This document shows positions 1 through 8,434 of a stretch of DNA of 64,000 nt, piece by piece. Each line of letters starts with the position of its first letter. Within the stretch, counting starts at the first letter, position 1. The notes under the pieces are model-generated. The model searched no databases. It was not told the DNA's origin and worked only from the letters and a program-made list of their open reading frames with translations. The stretch is from assembly GCA_018713245.1 (NCBI GenBank), contig DVFM01000039.1:1-64000 (forward strand), read 5' to 3'. Source of the stretch: Candidatus Merdivicinus intestinavium (GTDB lineage Bacteria > Bacillota > Clostridia > Oscillospirales > Ruminococcaceae). The position numbers were made by a program, and so were the translations under genes.

Positions 1-758
1 ACGGTTGCCCCCAGCAGATAGGCCATTACCGCGTTGGACAGCCCGGAGGTGTAGGAATTTACCGCTACAAAGAGCGGCTTTTCCGATAAGACCTCCGTAC
101 AAAGCGCCAGCAGATCATAAATGCAGTCCTCCAGCTTCCAAACCTCCCCGCCGGGGCCGCGCCCGTATGACGGAGGGTCCATAATGATGGCGTCGTAACG
201 GCGGCCGCGGCGGATTTCCCGGGAGACAAACTTTTCGCAGTCGTCCACAATCCAGCGCACCGGCTTTTCCGCCAGCCCGGACAGCCCGGCATTCTCCTTC
301 GCCCAGGCCACCATCCCCTTGGAAGCGTCCACATGGCAGACAGACGCCCCCGCCGCGGCGCAGGCCAGGGTAGCGCCGCCGGTGTAAGCAAACAGATTCA
401 GCACCGAAACCGGCCTCCCCGCCTCCCGGATCAGCCGCCCAAACAGGTCCCAGTTGACCGCCTGCTCCGGAAAAAGTCCCGTATGCTTGAAGCCGGTAGG
501 CGAAATCTTAAATCGAAGCTCCCCGTAGGACAGCGTCCAGCTTGCCGGCACCGTCCGGTAGGTTTCCCAATGTCCGCCTCCCTTTTCCGAGCGGAAATAG
601 CGGGCGTGGGGGCTTTTCCATCGGGGGTGTTCCTTTGGGGTTTTCCACACCACCTGCGGGTCCGGGCGGACCAGGAATACATCCCCCCACCGCTCCAGCT
701 TTTCGCCGCAGGAAGTGTCGAGAATCTCATACCCCTCCCAGTTGGAAGCAACTCTCAT
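1..758 (-). CDS. class I SAM-dependent methyltransferase (RlmI/RlmK-like), truncated by window edge
   Basis: Reverse-strand reading from ATG at 758: MRVASNWEGYEILDTSCGEKLERWGDVFLVRPDPQVVWKTP...VLNLFAYTGGATLACAAAGASVCHVDASKGMVAWAKENA...YDAIIMDPPSYGRGPGGEVWKLE; motif I-like LFAYTGGAT and motif IV DPPSYGRG. Continues past base 1. Confidence 0.85.
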   Translation of the reverse strand, partial: MRVASNWEGYEILDTSCGEKLERWGDVFLVRPDPQVVWKTPKEHPRWKSPHARYFRSEKGGGHWETYRTVPASWTLSYGELRFKISPTGFKHTGLFPEQAVNWDLFGRLIREAGRPVSVLNLFAYTGGATLACAAAGASVCHVDASKGMVAWAKENAGLSGLAEKPVRWIVDDCEKFVSREIRRGRRYDAIIMDPPSYGRGPGGEVWKLEDCIYDLLALCTEVLSEKPLFVAVNSYTSGLSNAVMAYLLGAT

Positions 759-799
759 GAATGGCAACGCTCCTTTAATCAATGTCATCATCATTCCGT

Positions 800-1489
800 C
801 TAAATAACTGCCAGAAATCTGCGGATATCCCGGTCCTTTGCAGCGGGGTTCAGCTCCAGAATCCGGCCGGCAATCCGCGCCGCCGCCTCACGCGGAGAGA
901 TTTCCCCTCCCAAACCGCAGATATCTTCCCCAAAAACCCGCTCCGGAAGATCGTAAACCGTGACCGGCCAGCCGTAAGGCGTCCCGTTTTTGGAAAGCTT
1001 TCGGCTTTCCCCCCGGGGGATGAGGAAAAACCGCCCCTGAAGGCGGACAAGCGCCCGGCTGAAAGCGGATGCGTCCGCTTTGCCGCAGCCGCTTTCCTGT
1101 TTCAGAAGGTGCAGCGGAAGCGGGCCGGCAGCGGAAAGCACTTCATAAATGCGCTTTTCCCAGCGGCCTGCCTCGCCAGCGGCGTAAAAATCGGCAAAGT
1201 CCCGCCCGTTTTGGCGGACGGCAAGAAAATCCGGCAGCCAATCCCGGGCAATCCAGCCGCCTTTCTGCAAAAAGAATTTTCCGTACAGCAGGTCCCCGCA
1301 TTCCTGCGGAGCCCGGACCCGCCAGACCCACGGGTCCGTTTCCGCGTCGCCGGTATGGGAACGGATCTCCGGGCCGAATCGGGAAGCGAGCGAAAAGACG
1401 CCCTCGTCCGCGCTGCCTCCCATGGAAAAGCCCGCCCCGCGCAAAGCATGGCAGAAATCCGCATAGCCGTGAATCTCCGGTATCTCCAT
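800..1489 (-). CDS. AlkZ-related / uncharacterized protein
   Basis: 229-aa ORF directly downstream of ruvB (10-nt gap): MEIPEIHGYADFCHALRGAGFSMGG...; resembles Firmicutes proteins labelled AlkZ-related; weak family call. Confidence 0.55.
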   Translation of the reverse strand: MEIPEIHGYADFCHALRGAGFSMGGSADEGVFSLASRFGPEIRSHTGDAETDPWVWRVRAPQECGDLLYGKFFLQKGGWIARDWLPDFLAVRQNGRDFADFYAAGEAGRWEKRIYEVLSAAGPLPLHLLKQESGCGKADASAFSRALVRLQGRFFLIPRGESRKLSKNGTPYGWPVTVYDLPERVFGEDICGLGGEISPREAAARIAGRILELNPAAKDRDIRRFLAVI

Positions 1490-1498
1490 CTGTTCCTC

Positions 1499-2548
1499 CT
1501 ACAGCATCTGCTGTCCGTCCGGCCGGTCGATGCCCAAATGCCGGTAAGCGAGGGGGGTGACGCAGCGTCCCCGGGGCGTGCGCGCAAGGAAGCCCAGCTG
1601 CATCAGGTATGGTTCATACACATCCTCAATGGTTACGGATTCTTCTCCCAGCACCGCCGCAATGGTTTCCAGCCCCACCGGTCCCCCGTTGTAATTGCGG
1701 ATCATCATAGTCAGAAGCCGGCGGTCGATATTGTCCAGACCCAGCTCGTCCACCTCCAAACGCTCCAGCGCGGTGGACACGATTTCTTTGGTGATGGTTC
1801 CGTCCCCGATTACCTGCGCAAAATCCCGCACCCGCTTCAGAAGCCGGTTGGCAATGCGCGGCGTCCCGCGGGAACGGCGGGCAAGCTCCATGGCGCCGTC
1901 CTTGCTGCACGGGATTTCCAGAATCCCGGCGCTGCGCAGGATGATGCTGCAAAGCTGCTCCGGCGTGTAAAGCTCCAGCCGCAGCAGCACGCCGAACCGG
2001 TCCCGAAGGGGGGCCGTCAGCTGCCCCGCCCGGGTGGTTGCGCCCACCAGGGTGAATTTTTTCAAATCCAGCCGGATGGAACGCGCCGACGGGCCTTTGC
2101 CGATAATAATATCCAGGGCAAAGTCCTCCATGGCGGGGTACAGGACCTCTTCCACAGCCCGGGACATCCGGTGAATCTCATCAATAAACAGAACGTCTCC
2201 TTCGCCCAGGTTGGTCAGCAGCGCCGCCAGATCGCCGGGCTTTTCAATTGCCGGGCCGGAGGTCACCTTGATATTGACATGCATTTCGTTGGCAATAATC
2301 TGGGAAAGCGTGGTTTTTCCCAGCCCGGGAGGGCCGTAGAGAAGGACATGGTCCAGCGCCTCCCCTCGCTTTTTGGCCGCTTCTATATACACGGCCAGAT
2401 TTTCCTTGGCCTTGTCCTGGCCGATATATTCCGCCAAAGACTGGGGGCGAAGGGAAAACTCCACATCCGAATCACTCTCCGAAAAATCCGGAGAGGTGAT
2501 TCGGTTTTCCAGGTCCATTTCTTCCCGGTCAATCTGCGATTCAAACAT
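1499..2548 (-). CDS. ruvB: Holliday junction branch migration DNA helicase RuvB
   Basis: [18 protein letters not shown], Walker [11 protein letters not shown], Walker B DEIHR, GATTRAG. Confidence 0.98.
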   Translation of the reverse strand: MFESQIDREEMDLENRITSPDFSESDSDVEFSLRPQSLAEYIGQDKAKENLAVYIEAAKKRGEALDHVLLYGPPGLGKTTLSQIIANEMHVNIKVTSGPAIEKPGDLAALLTNLGEGDVLFIDEIHRMSRAVEEVLYPAMEDFALDIIIGKGPSARSIRLDLKKFTLVGATTRAGQLTAPLRDRFGVLLRLELYTPEQLCSIILRSAGILEIPCSKDGAMELARRSRGTPRIANRLLKRVRDFAQVIGDGTITKEIVSTALERLEVDELGLDNIDRRLLTMMIRNYNGGPVGLETIAAVLGEESVTIEDVYEPYLMQLGFLARTPRGRCVTPLAYRHLGIDRPDGQQML

Positions 2549-2568
2549 AGCGCCCTATTCCTGCCCCC

Positions 2569-3177
2569 TTACTGCATGGCCAGGGCACGCAGCCCGGCTT
2601 TAATCATATCTTCCACGGACATGGCAGGGTCCAGCTTTGTAATCACCGACGCCGCCTCGCTCTGGGCATACCCCAGCACCACCAGGGCTGCAATGGCCTC
2701 CCCGGCATTGGAGGAATCCTCCACCATCGGAAGGGCCGCATCCGAAAAGCCGGAAGCCGCCGCTTCCTTGGACATCTTGTCCTTAAGCTCCAGAATGATG
2801 CGCTGAGCTGTTTTGGCGCCGATGCCCGGGGCTTTTGCAATGGTTTTGGCGTCTCCGGAAGCAACGCAGAGCGCAAACCGCTCCGGCGTCACGTTGGACA
2901 GAATGGAAAGCGCCGCCTTCGGCCCCACCCGCGTCACAGAAATGAGCATTTTGAAGCAGTTCAGCTCATTTTGATCGCGGAAGCCGAAAAGCTCCGCCGC
3001 GTTTTCCGAAATGTGCAGATAGGTATACAGCATGGCCTCCTCTCCGATGGATGGAAGCCGGGAAACGGTGACGGAGGAGGTCCGTACCGCGTACCCGACG
3101 CCGGCACACTCCACCACCGCCATATTGGGCTCAACCGCGGCAAGCCTGCCGCGCACGCTGTAAATCATGAGTTTCAT
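2569..3177 (-). CDS. ruvA: Holliday junction branch migration protein RuvA
   Basis: M(KLM)IYSVRGRLAAVEPNMAVVECAGVGYAV...; HhH GIGAKTAQRIILELKDK; start 3177 or 3168. Confidence 0.97.
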   Translation of the reverse strand: MKLMIYSVRGRLAAVEPNMAVVECAGVGYAVRTSSVTVSRLPSIGEEAMLYTYLHISENAAELFGFRDQNELNCFKMLISVTRVGPKAALSILSNVTPERFALCVASGDAKTIAKAPGIGAKTAQRIILELKDKMSKEAAASGFSDAALPMVEDSSNAGEAIAALVVLGYAQSEAASVITKLDPAMSVEDMIKAGLRALAMQ

Positions 3178-3190
3178 CCTTTCTATATCG

Positions 3191-3709
3191 TCAGCGCCCT
3201 GCGGCGCCTTTTCCGAGAATTCCCCCAAGCTGCGAACAGGCGGAATGGGCGTGGCAGATTGCAATTGCGAGGGCGTCCGCCACATCGTCCGGCTTGGGGG
3301 CCCTTTTCAAATTGAGAATCCGGGTCGTCATCTCAATGATTTGCTGCTTAACGGCGCGGCCATAGCCCACAACCGACTGTTTTACCTGAAGCGGCGTATA
3401 TTCGTAAATCGAAACGCCGTGCTTTTTTGCCGCCAGCAGAATGACGCCCCTCGCCTGGGCTACATCTATGGCGGTTTTCTGGTTGGTGTTAAAGTACAGC
3501 TTTTCTATGGCCATGGCGTCGGGATGATACTGCTCCAGAAGCTCGCACAGCCCATCGTAGATGGCAGCCAGCCGCTCGGTAAACTCCATGCCCGCCGGCG
3601 TTGTAATGGCGCCGTAGTCCAGGGTTACAAAGCGGCTGCCGTCGTATTCTACAATGCCGCAGCCGACAATGGCATAGCCCGGGTCGATTCCCAAAATTTT
3701 TGTCCGCAA
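3191..3709 (-). CDS. ruvC: crossover junction endodeoxyribonuclease RuvC
   Basis: Probable TTG start (LRTKILGIDPGYAIVG) preceded by GAAAGGAA; EKLYFNTNQKTAIDVAQARGV; KQQIIEMTTRILNL. Confidence 0.95.
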   Translation of the reverse strand: MRTKILGIDPGYAIVGCGIVEYDGSRFVTLDYGAITTPAGMEFTERLAAIYDGLCELLEQYHPDAMAIEKLYFNTNQKTAIDVAQARGVILLAAKKHGVSIYEYTPLQVKQSVVGYGRAVKQQIIEMTTRILNLKRAPKPDDVADALAIAICHAHSACSQLGGILGKGAAGR

Positions 3710-3765
3710 ACTGAAAATTCCTTTCTCAAAATGGCAGAAAGCCGCCCTTTTCACGATTACACTTT

Positions 3766-3794
3766 ATTATACCACAAGAATGCACGCTTGACAA
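3766..3794 (-). promoter_or_regulatory. sigma-A promoter for ruvCAB
   Basis: Minus strand TTGTCA-17 nt-TATAAT (complement of 3794..3766), about 60 nt upstream of ruvC start. Confidence 0.7.
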
Positions 3795-3894
3795 ATATTT
3801 TTTCGCCTCCCGCATCCCTTTCCCCGTCTCCATGTATTTCTTAAAACGAAAACTTCAAATATCTTTTGGAAATTAAAAAATGCTCGGCGGGCTA

Positions 3895-3923
3895 TTGACA
3901 AGCAGGCGTTTTTGGTCTATGAT
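3895..3923 (+). promoter_or_regulatory. sigma-A promoter for nrdD operon
   Basis: TTGACA (3895-3900), 17-nt spacer, TATGAT (3918-3923). Confidence 0.8.
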
Positions 3924-3929
3924 AGTGAT

Positions 3930-3976
3930 ACAACATACAGGATGAATTGAGGCAACACATACAAGATATAGTTTGT
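3930..3976 (+). promoter_or_regulatory. candidate tandem NrdR boxes
   Basis: ACAAGATATAGTTTGT (3961-3976, imperfect 16-bp palindrome) and ACAACATACAGGATGA (3930-3945, good left half-site only), exactly 31 bp apart, at and just after the predicted start site of the ribonucleotide reductase promoter. Confidence 0.5.
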
Positions 3977-3981
3977 TAATT

Positions 3982-4060
3982 GCCGGATTCCCCATTTCTT
4001 CCGGCTTTCTTTTGTGCCTTCTGCTTGTTGCACAGATGCTGCAGAAGGTATTTTTATCTT
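3982..4060 (+). promoter_or_regulatory. structured nrdD leader with two terminator-like hairpins
   Basis: GCCGGA/TCCGGC hairpin 3982-4005 followed by TTTCTTTT; CCTTCTGC/GCAGAAGG hairpin 4017-4048 followed by TATTTTTATCTT; both before the ATG at 4086. Confidence 0.45.
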
Positions 4061-4085
4061 AATAGACAAGGGAGTATCGACGACA

Positions 4086-6380
4086 ATGATTACACAAATT
4101 CGAAAGCGAAACGGCGGCATTGTGGCCTTTGACCCGCAGAAAATTGAAGATGCGATTCACAAGGCCTGCATTGCCGTGGCGGACGAAAAAATATCTTCCG
4201 CTCAGCTGAAGGAGCTTACCGGCCGCGTGGTTGCCGCCCTGCCGGAGGACGAAGTCCCCACTGTGGAGCAGGTGCAGGACCGCGTTGAAGAAGTGTTGAT
4301 CGCCGCAGACCTTGCCAAAACCGCCAAGGCCTATATCCTCTACCGCGCGGAACATGCAAAAATCCGGCAGAGCGAAGCGGATCTGATGGATATTTACAAA
4401 GAGTTGACCTTTGCCTACGCCAAAGACGCGGACATTAAAAGGGAAAACGCCAATATCGACGCCGATACCGCCATGGGCACCATGCTCAAGTACGGTTCCG
4501 AGGGTTCCAAGTACTTCATGGACAATTATATCCTGCCCAAGGACATTGCTGCGGCCCATATCAACGGGGATATTCACATCCACGATAAAGATTTCTATAT
4601 GCTCACCGAAACCTGCTGCCAGATTGACCTGCTGAAGCTCTTCCACAACGGCTTTTTCACCGGCCACGGCTGCCTGCGGGAGCCCAAATCCATTATCAGC
4701 TACTCCGCCCTGGCCTGCATCGCCATCCAGGCCAACCAGAACGAGATGCACGGCGGACAGAGCATCCCCAACTTTGATTATTCCATGGCGCCCGGCGTCG
4801 CCAAAACCTACCGCAAGGAATATGTCAAAGCGCTGAGCCAGTTTATTCAGATCCGCACCGGCATGAGCTGGCAGGACGCCGACGCCCTCTGCGCGGAGAT
4901 GCAGAGGCAGATTCCCGTGGAGCTCTCCCTTGCGTCTGCGGAAGAATTCGGCAGACAGCTGGAAAAGCTGCTCCCCGCCCATCAGCGCGCCCACGGCTTC
5001 CAGGAGATTTCGGAGGAAACGGCGGCGGAGGGGCACCGCTACGCCGCCGCTGAGGCCTATCGGGAGACGGACAAATGCACCTATCAGGCGATGGAAGCGT
5101 TCGTACACAACCTGAACACCATGAATTCCCGGGCCGGCGCGCAGGTTCCTTTCAGCTCGGTCAACTACGGCACCGACACTTCCCCGGAAGCGCGGATGGT
5201 AATCCGCAACCTTCTGCTTGCCACCGACGCAGGCCTGGGCGACGGAGAAACCCCTATTTTCCCCGTACAGATCTTCAAAGTGAAGGAAGGCGTCAACTAC
5301 AATCCCGGCGACCCGAACTATGATTTGTTCCAGCTGGCGATCCGCACTTCGGCCAAGCGCCTGTTCCCCAATTTCAGCTTTATTGACGCCCCCTTCAATC
5401 TGCAGTATTACAAGCCCGGCGACTACAACAGCGAGGTTGCCTATATGGGCTGCCGCACGCGGGTCATGGGCAACCATTACGACCCCACCAAGGAAGTTAC
5501 CTGCGGCCGCGGGAATCTGAGCTTTACCTCCATCAACCTCCCCCGCCTGGGGCTGGAGGCCAAGGGGGATCTCAAACGGTTCTATCAGCTGCTGGACGAT
5601 CGCATTGACCTGGTGATCCGCCAGCTCCTGCACCGGTTTAAAATTCAGTGCTCCAAAAAGGTGCGGAATTATCCCTTCCTGATGGGCCAGGGAATCTGGC
5701 TGGATTCCGACAATCTGACCATGGACGACAGCGTCGCAGAAGTGCTCAAGCACGGGACGCTGAGCGTCGGGTTCATCGGTCTGGCGGAAACGCTGAAGGC
5801 GCTGACCGGAAAGCATCACGGGGAAAGCGAGGAAAGCCAGAAACTCGGATTGGAAATCATTGGGCACATGCGCAAGCGCATGGACGATGAATCCGAAAAG
5901 ACGGGGCTGAATTTCACATTGCTTGCCACCCCTGCCGAAGGGCTGTCCGGGCGCTTCGTCCGCATTGACCAGAAAATCTACGGCAAAATTCCCGGCATTA
6001 CCGACCGCGAATACTACACCAACTCGTTCCATATTCCGGTCTACTACCCCATCAAGGCTTACCGGAAAATCCAGCTGGAGGCCCCCTATCATGCGCTGAC
6101 CAACGCGGGGCACATCAGCTACGTGGAACTGGACGGCGATACCTGCAAAAACATCAAGGCTTTTGAAGCCGTTATCCGCTGCATGAAGGAAGCGGGCGTG
6201 GGCTACGGTTCGGTCAACCATCCGGTGGACCGCGACCCTGTCTGCGGCTACACCGGCGTTATTAACGACGTCTGCCCCCGCTGCGGCCGTCGGGAAGGCG
6301 AGCCGGTCAGCATTGAACGTCTGAACGAGCTCCGGAAGAAATATCCCGATGTTCCCCTGCACTATGACTGCACCCACTGA
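4086..6380 (+). CDS. nrdD: anaerobic ribonucleoside-triphosphate reductase large chain (class III), lacking its C-terminal glycyl-radical motif
   Basis: N-terminal ATP-cone (MITQIRKRNGGIVAFDPQKIEDAIHKA), HGGQSIPNFDYSMAPGV, YMGCRTRVMGN, CGRGNLSFTSINLPRL, NHPVDRDPVCGYTGVINDVCPRCGRREGE; ends ...RKKYPDVPLHYDCTH* with no RxxGY motif. Confidence 0.96.
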   Translation: MITQIRKRNGGIVAFDPQKIEDAIHKACIAVADEKISSAQLKELTGRVVAALPEDEVPTVEQVQDRVEEVLIAADLAKTAKAYILYRAEHAKIRQSEADLMDIYKELTFAYAKDADIKRENANIDADTAMGTMLKYGSEGSKYFMDNYILPKDIAAAHINGDIHIHDKDFYMLTETCCQIDLLKLFHNGFFTGHGCLREPKSIISYSALACIAIQANQNEMHGGQSIPNFDYSMAPGVAKTYRKEYVKALSQFIQIRTGMSWQDADALCAEMQRQIPVELSLASAEEFGRQLEKLLPAHQRAHGFQEISEETAAEGHRYAAAEAYRETDKCTYQAMEAFVHNLNTMNSRAGAQVPFSSVNYGTDTSPEARMVIRNLLLATDAGLGDGETPIFPVQIFKVKEGVNYNPGDPNYDLFQLAIRTSAKRLFPNFSFIDAPFNLQYYKPGDYNSEVAYMGCRTRVMGNHYDPTKEVTCGRGNLSFTSINLPRLGLEAKGDLKRFYQLLDDRIDLVIRQLLHRFKIQCSKKVRNYPFLMGQGIWLDSDNLTMDDSVAEVLKHGTLSVGFIGLAETLKALTGKHHGESEESQKLGLEIIGHMRKRMDDESEKTGLNFTLLATPAEGLSGRFVRIDQKIYGKIPGITDREYYTNSFHIPVYYPIKAYRKIQLEAPYHALTNAGHISYVELDGDTCKNIKAFEAVIRCMKEAGVGYGSVNHPVDRDPVCGYTGVINDVCPRCGRREGEPVSIERLNELRKKYPDVPLHYDCTH

Positions 6381-6414
6381 TTCTGCCAATCTATATCCAA
6401 AGGAGAGACCAAAT

Positions 6415-6576
6415 ATGATGAACAAGGAAAACAATTTCAGCACTGCAAAGGCCATTGGCGAGGGCGTCAAATTTGAGCGCATCCGCCGCATCACCGGCTA
6501 TCTGGTGGGAACCACGGACCGCTTCAACAACGCCAAGCGCGCCGAGGAAAAAGACCGTGTCAAACACTGCATCTAA
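6415..6576 (+). CDS. 53-aa stand-alone glycyl-radical domain of class III ribonucleotide reductase
   Basis: RBS aaaggagagacc then MMNKENNFSTAKAIGEGVKFERIRRITGYLVGTTDRFNNAKRAEEKDRVKHCI*; RITGY corresponds to the NrdD glycyl radical loop, and the C-terminus is the typical NrdD end (KRAExxDRVKH). Confidence 0.9.
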   Translation: MMNKENNFSTAKAIGEGVKFERIRRITGYLVGTTDRFNNAKRAEEKDRVKHCI

Positions 6577-7048
6577 GCTGCGGCTGAGCGGCGTCGTCTC
6601 CGAATCCATTGTGGACGGACCGGGCATCCGTTATGTAATCTTTACCCAGGGGTGCCCGCACCACTGCCCGGGCTGCCACAATCCGCAGACGCACGACTTT
6701 TCCGGCGGATATGATGCGGACATTCCGAAAATGCTGTCGGAAATTCAGGAGGATCCCCTTTTGGACGGGATTACCCTTTCGGGGGGCGAACCCTTCTGCC
6801 AGCCGGAGGCTCTGATTCCGATTGCAGAGGCTGTTAAAAAGATGGGCAAAACGGTTTTTGCCTACACGGGCTATACTCTGGAGCAGCTGTTGGAGCTGGG
6901 GCGGGAACGCCCCGCCATTCTCCAGCTGCTGAGGCTGTGCGATACGCTGGTGGACGGGCCGTATATCGAAAGCCTGCGGGACCTGGACCTCCAATTCCGC
7001 GGCAGCAGCAACCAGAGGATTTTAGACCTTCATCAGATTTCCCTGTAA
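6557..7048 (+). CDS. nrdG: anaerobic ribonucleoside-triphosphate reductase activating protein (radical SAM)
   Basis: GTG start overlapping the 53-aa ORF by 20 nt; VDGPGIRYVIFTQGCPHHCPGCHNPQTHDFSGG; CxxxCxxC; TLSGGEPF. Confidence 0.96.
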   Translation: MSNTASKLRLSGVVSESIVDGPGIRYVIFTQGCPHHCPGCHNPQTHDFSGGYDADIPKMLSEIQEDPLLDGITLSGGEPFCQPEALIPIAEAVKKMGKTVFAYTGYTLEQLLELGRERPAILQLLRLCDTLVDGPYIESLRDLDLQFRGSSNQRILDLHQISL

Positions 7049-7063
7049 AAAATCATGTGCATA

Positions 7064-7110
7064 AAACCGGACGGCACAGCCTCAATCGGGCCATGCCGTC
7101 CGGTTTCTTT
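7064..7110 (+). terminator. Rho-independent terminator after nrdG (probably bidirectional)
   Basis: AAACCGGACGGCA/TGCCGTCCGGTTT 13-bp stem followed by CTTTTCCCC. Confidence 0.85.
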
Positions 7111-7130
7111 TCCCCCTTCTGGGGAGCAGT

Positions 7131-8342
7131 TCAGATGGAATAAGGGTGAGCAGCTTCCGGCTCGCGGTGGATCCACTTGCCGTTGGTGAAATCCGGGAAG
7201 GGAACCGGCTGGCTTCCCAGGGCAATGGAGTCCTCCGAGAGAACCGTGACCGCCATCCACGCCGCGGAATCATAAATATCGATGGGGAAAGGCTGGTTGT
7301 TCATGACACAGTAGGCAAACGCCTCCATCTCCAGATAATCCATCCCGTCATGGCTCCCGTGGACGCCGCTTTCCTGAAAGTGCTTCCACATGGGATGTTC
7401 GTATTTTTCCAGGTAAGGCGTGATGTCCTCCCATTTGTGGTCGGGGCTCTGTCCCTCAATGTGGATGGATTTGTTGATTTCCATCCAGATGCCCTTGGTA
7501 CCGTGGACAACGTTGCCGCGGGAGTACGGACGGGGCAGCGTTGTGTCATGCGCCAGCATAATGGTTTCGCCGTTGGCGCATTTAATCATGGTGGTAATGA
7601 AGTCCCCTTCCATGAACTTCTGGGTGCCGTCGCCGTAGGATTTGCCTGCCAGGGTGTTCAGCGACACAGCCTTGGAGGCGAATGCGGACAATGTCAGGAA
7701 TCGATTGCCGCGGTTAATGTTCAGATATTTGGCAATGGGACCGATCTCGTGGGTCGGATACAGCTCCGCATTCCGGTGAAGGTTGTGGAAGCAGCGCTGA
7801 TGATAGGTGTCCGGGTCGCTGATTCCCTCAGCAAATCCTTTGCCCAGGAAATGCTGGTAGCCGCCCTCGCAGTGGGCAATCTCGCCGAAAAGCCCCTCCC
7901 GGATCATCCGAAGCACTCCCAGCTCATACCGGCCAAAGCAGCAGTTTTCCAGCATGAAGCAGGGGGTTTTGGTCTTTTCATAGGTTTTGACCAGCTCCCA
8001 GCACTGGTCGATGGAACTGGCGCCGCCGACCTCAAAGCCGGAAGGAATGCCGGCCTTCATGCAGTCAATGGCAATTTCCACATGCTCATTCCAGCAGGTC
8101 GTAATCAGAACCGCATCCACCTTGTTCTTGTCCAGCATCTCATGATAATTTGTGGTGGTCCAGGGGGTGAAGGGGTACTCCTTCTCCCGGAGGATTTCCA
8201 TGGTTTTGTCCATTTTTGCGGGGACCAGGTCGCAGAGCACCGCAATTTCGATGGTGGGGACGTCTGCAATTGTTTCCCTGATGAGCTCCCAGGCCCTGCC
8301 GGAGGTGCCGATGATACCCAGCCGCATTCTTTTCTGTTCCAT
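7131..8342 (-). CDS. Gfo/Idh/MocA family oxidoreductase
   Basis: MEQKRMRLGIIGTSGRAWELIRETIADVPTIEIAVLCDLVPAKM; Rossmann GxxGxxG-like N-terminus, GFEVGGASSIDQCWELV. Confidence 0.88.
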   Translation of the reverse strand: MEQKRMRLGIIGTSGRAWELIRETIADVPTIEIAVLCDLVPAKMDKTMEILREKEYPFTPWTTTNYHEMLDKNKVDAVLITTCWNEHVEIAIDCMKAGIPSGFEVGGASSIDQCWELVKTYEKTKTPCFMLENCCFGRYELGVLRMIREGLFGEIAHCEGGYQHFLGKGFAEGISDPDTYHQRCFHNLHRNAELYPTHEIGPIAKYLNINRGNRFLTLSAFASKAVSLNTLAGKSYGDGTQKFMEGDFITTMIKCANGETIMLAHDTTLPRPYSRGNVVHGTKGIWMEINKSIHIEGQSPDHKWEDITPYLEKYEHPMWKHFQESGVHGSHDGMDYLEMEAFAYCVMNNQPFPIDIYDSAAWMAVTVLSEDSIALGSQPVPFPDFTNGKWIHREPEAAHPYSI

Positions 8343-8382
8343 AACACAATCCCATCCTTTATTCGCTGTCAAGCCAAAATAA

Positions 8383-8418
8383 CAAAAAGCCGAAAGATAC
8401 TTTTCATATCTTTCAGCT
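8383..8418 (-). terminator. terminator of rpsB-tsf operon
   Basis: Minus strand AGCTGAAAGATA...TATCTTTCGGCT followed by TTTTGTT. Confidence 0.75.
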
Positions 8419-8434
8419 TTTCATCTAAGCAGCC

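Noticed and set aside
782-2806. 674-aa + strand ORF across the ruvB/AlkZ-like region
   Set aside because: Overlaps two intact minus-strand genes; no recognisable domain.
6349-6414. Upstream in-frame extension (MFPCTMTAPTDSANLYPKERPN) of the 53-aa glycyl-radical ORF
   Set aside because: Overlaps the nrdD 3' end, and the strong RBS points to the ATG at 6415; a programmed frameshift fusing the ORFs looks less likely because the domain ORF has its own RBS.
4059-6494. 811-aa minus-strand ORF antisense to nrdD
   Set aside because: Shadow ORF in GC-rich sequence; no recognisable family, while the + strand encodes clear NrdD motifs.
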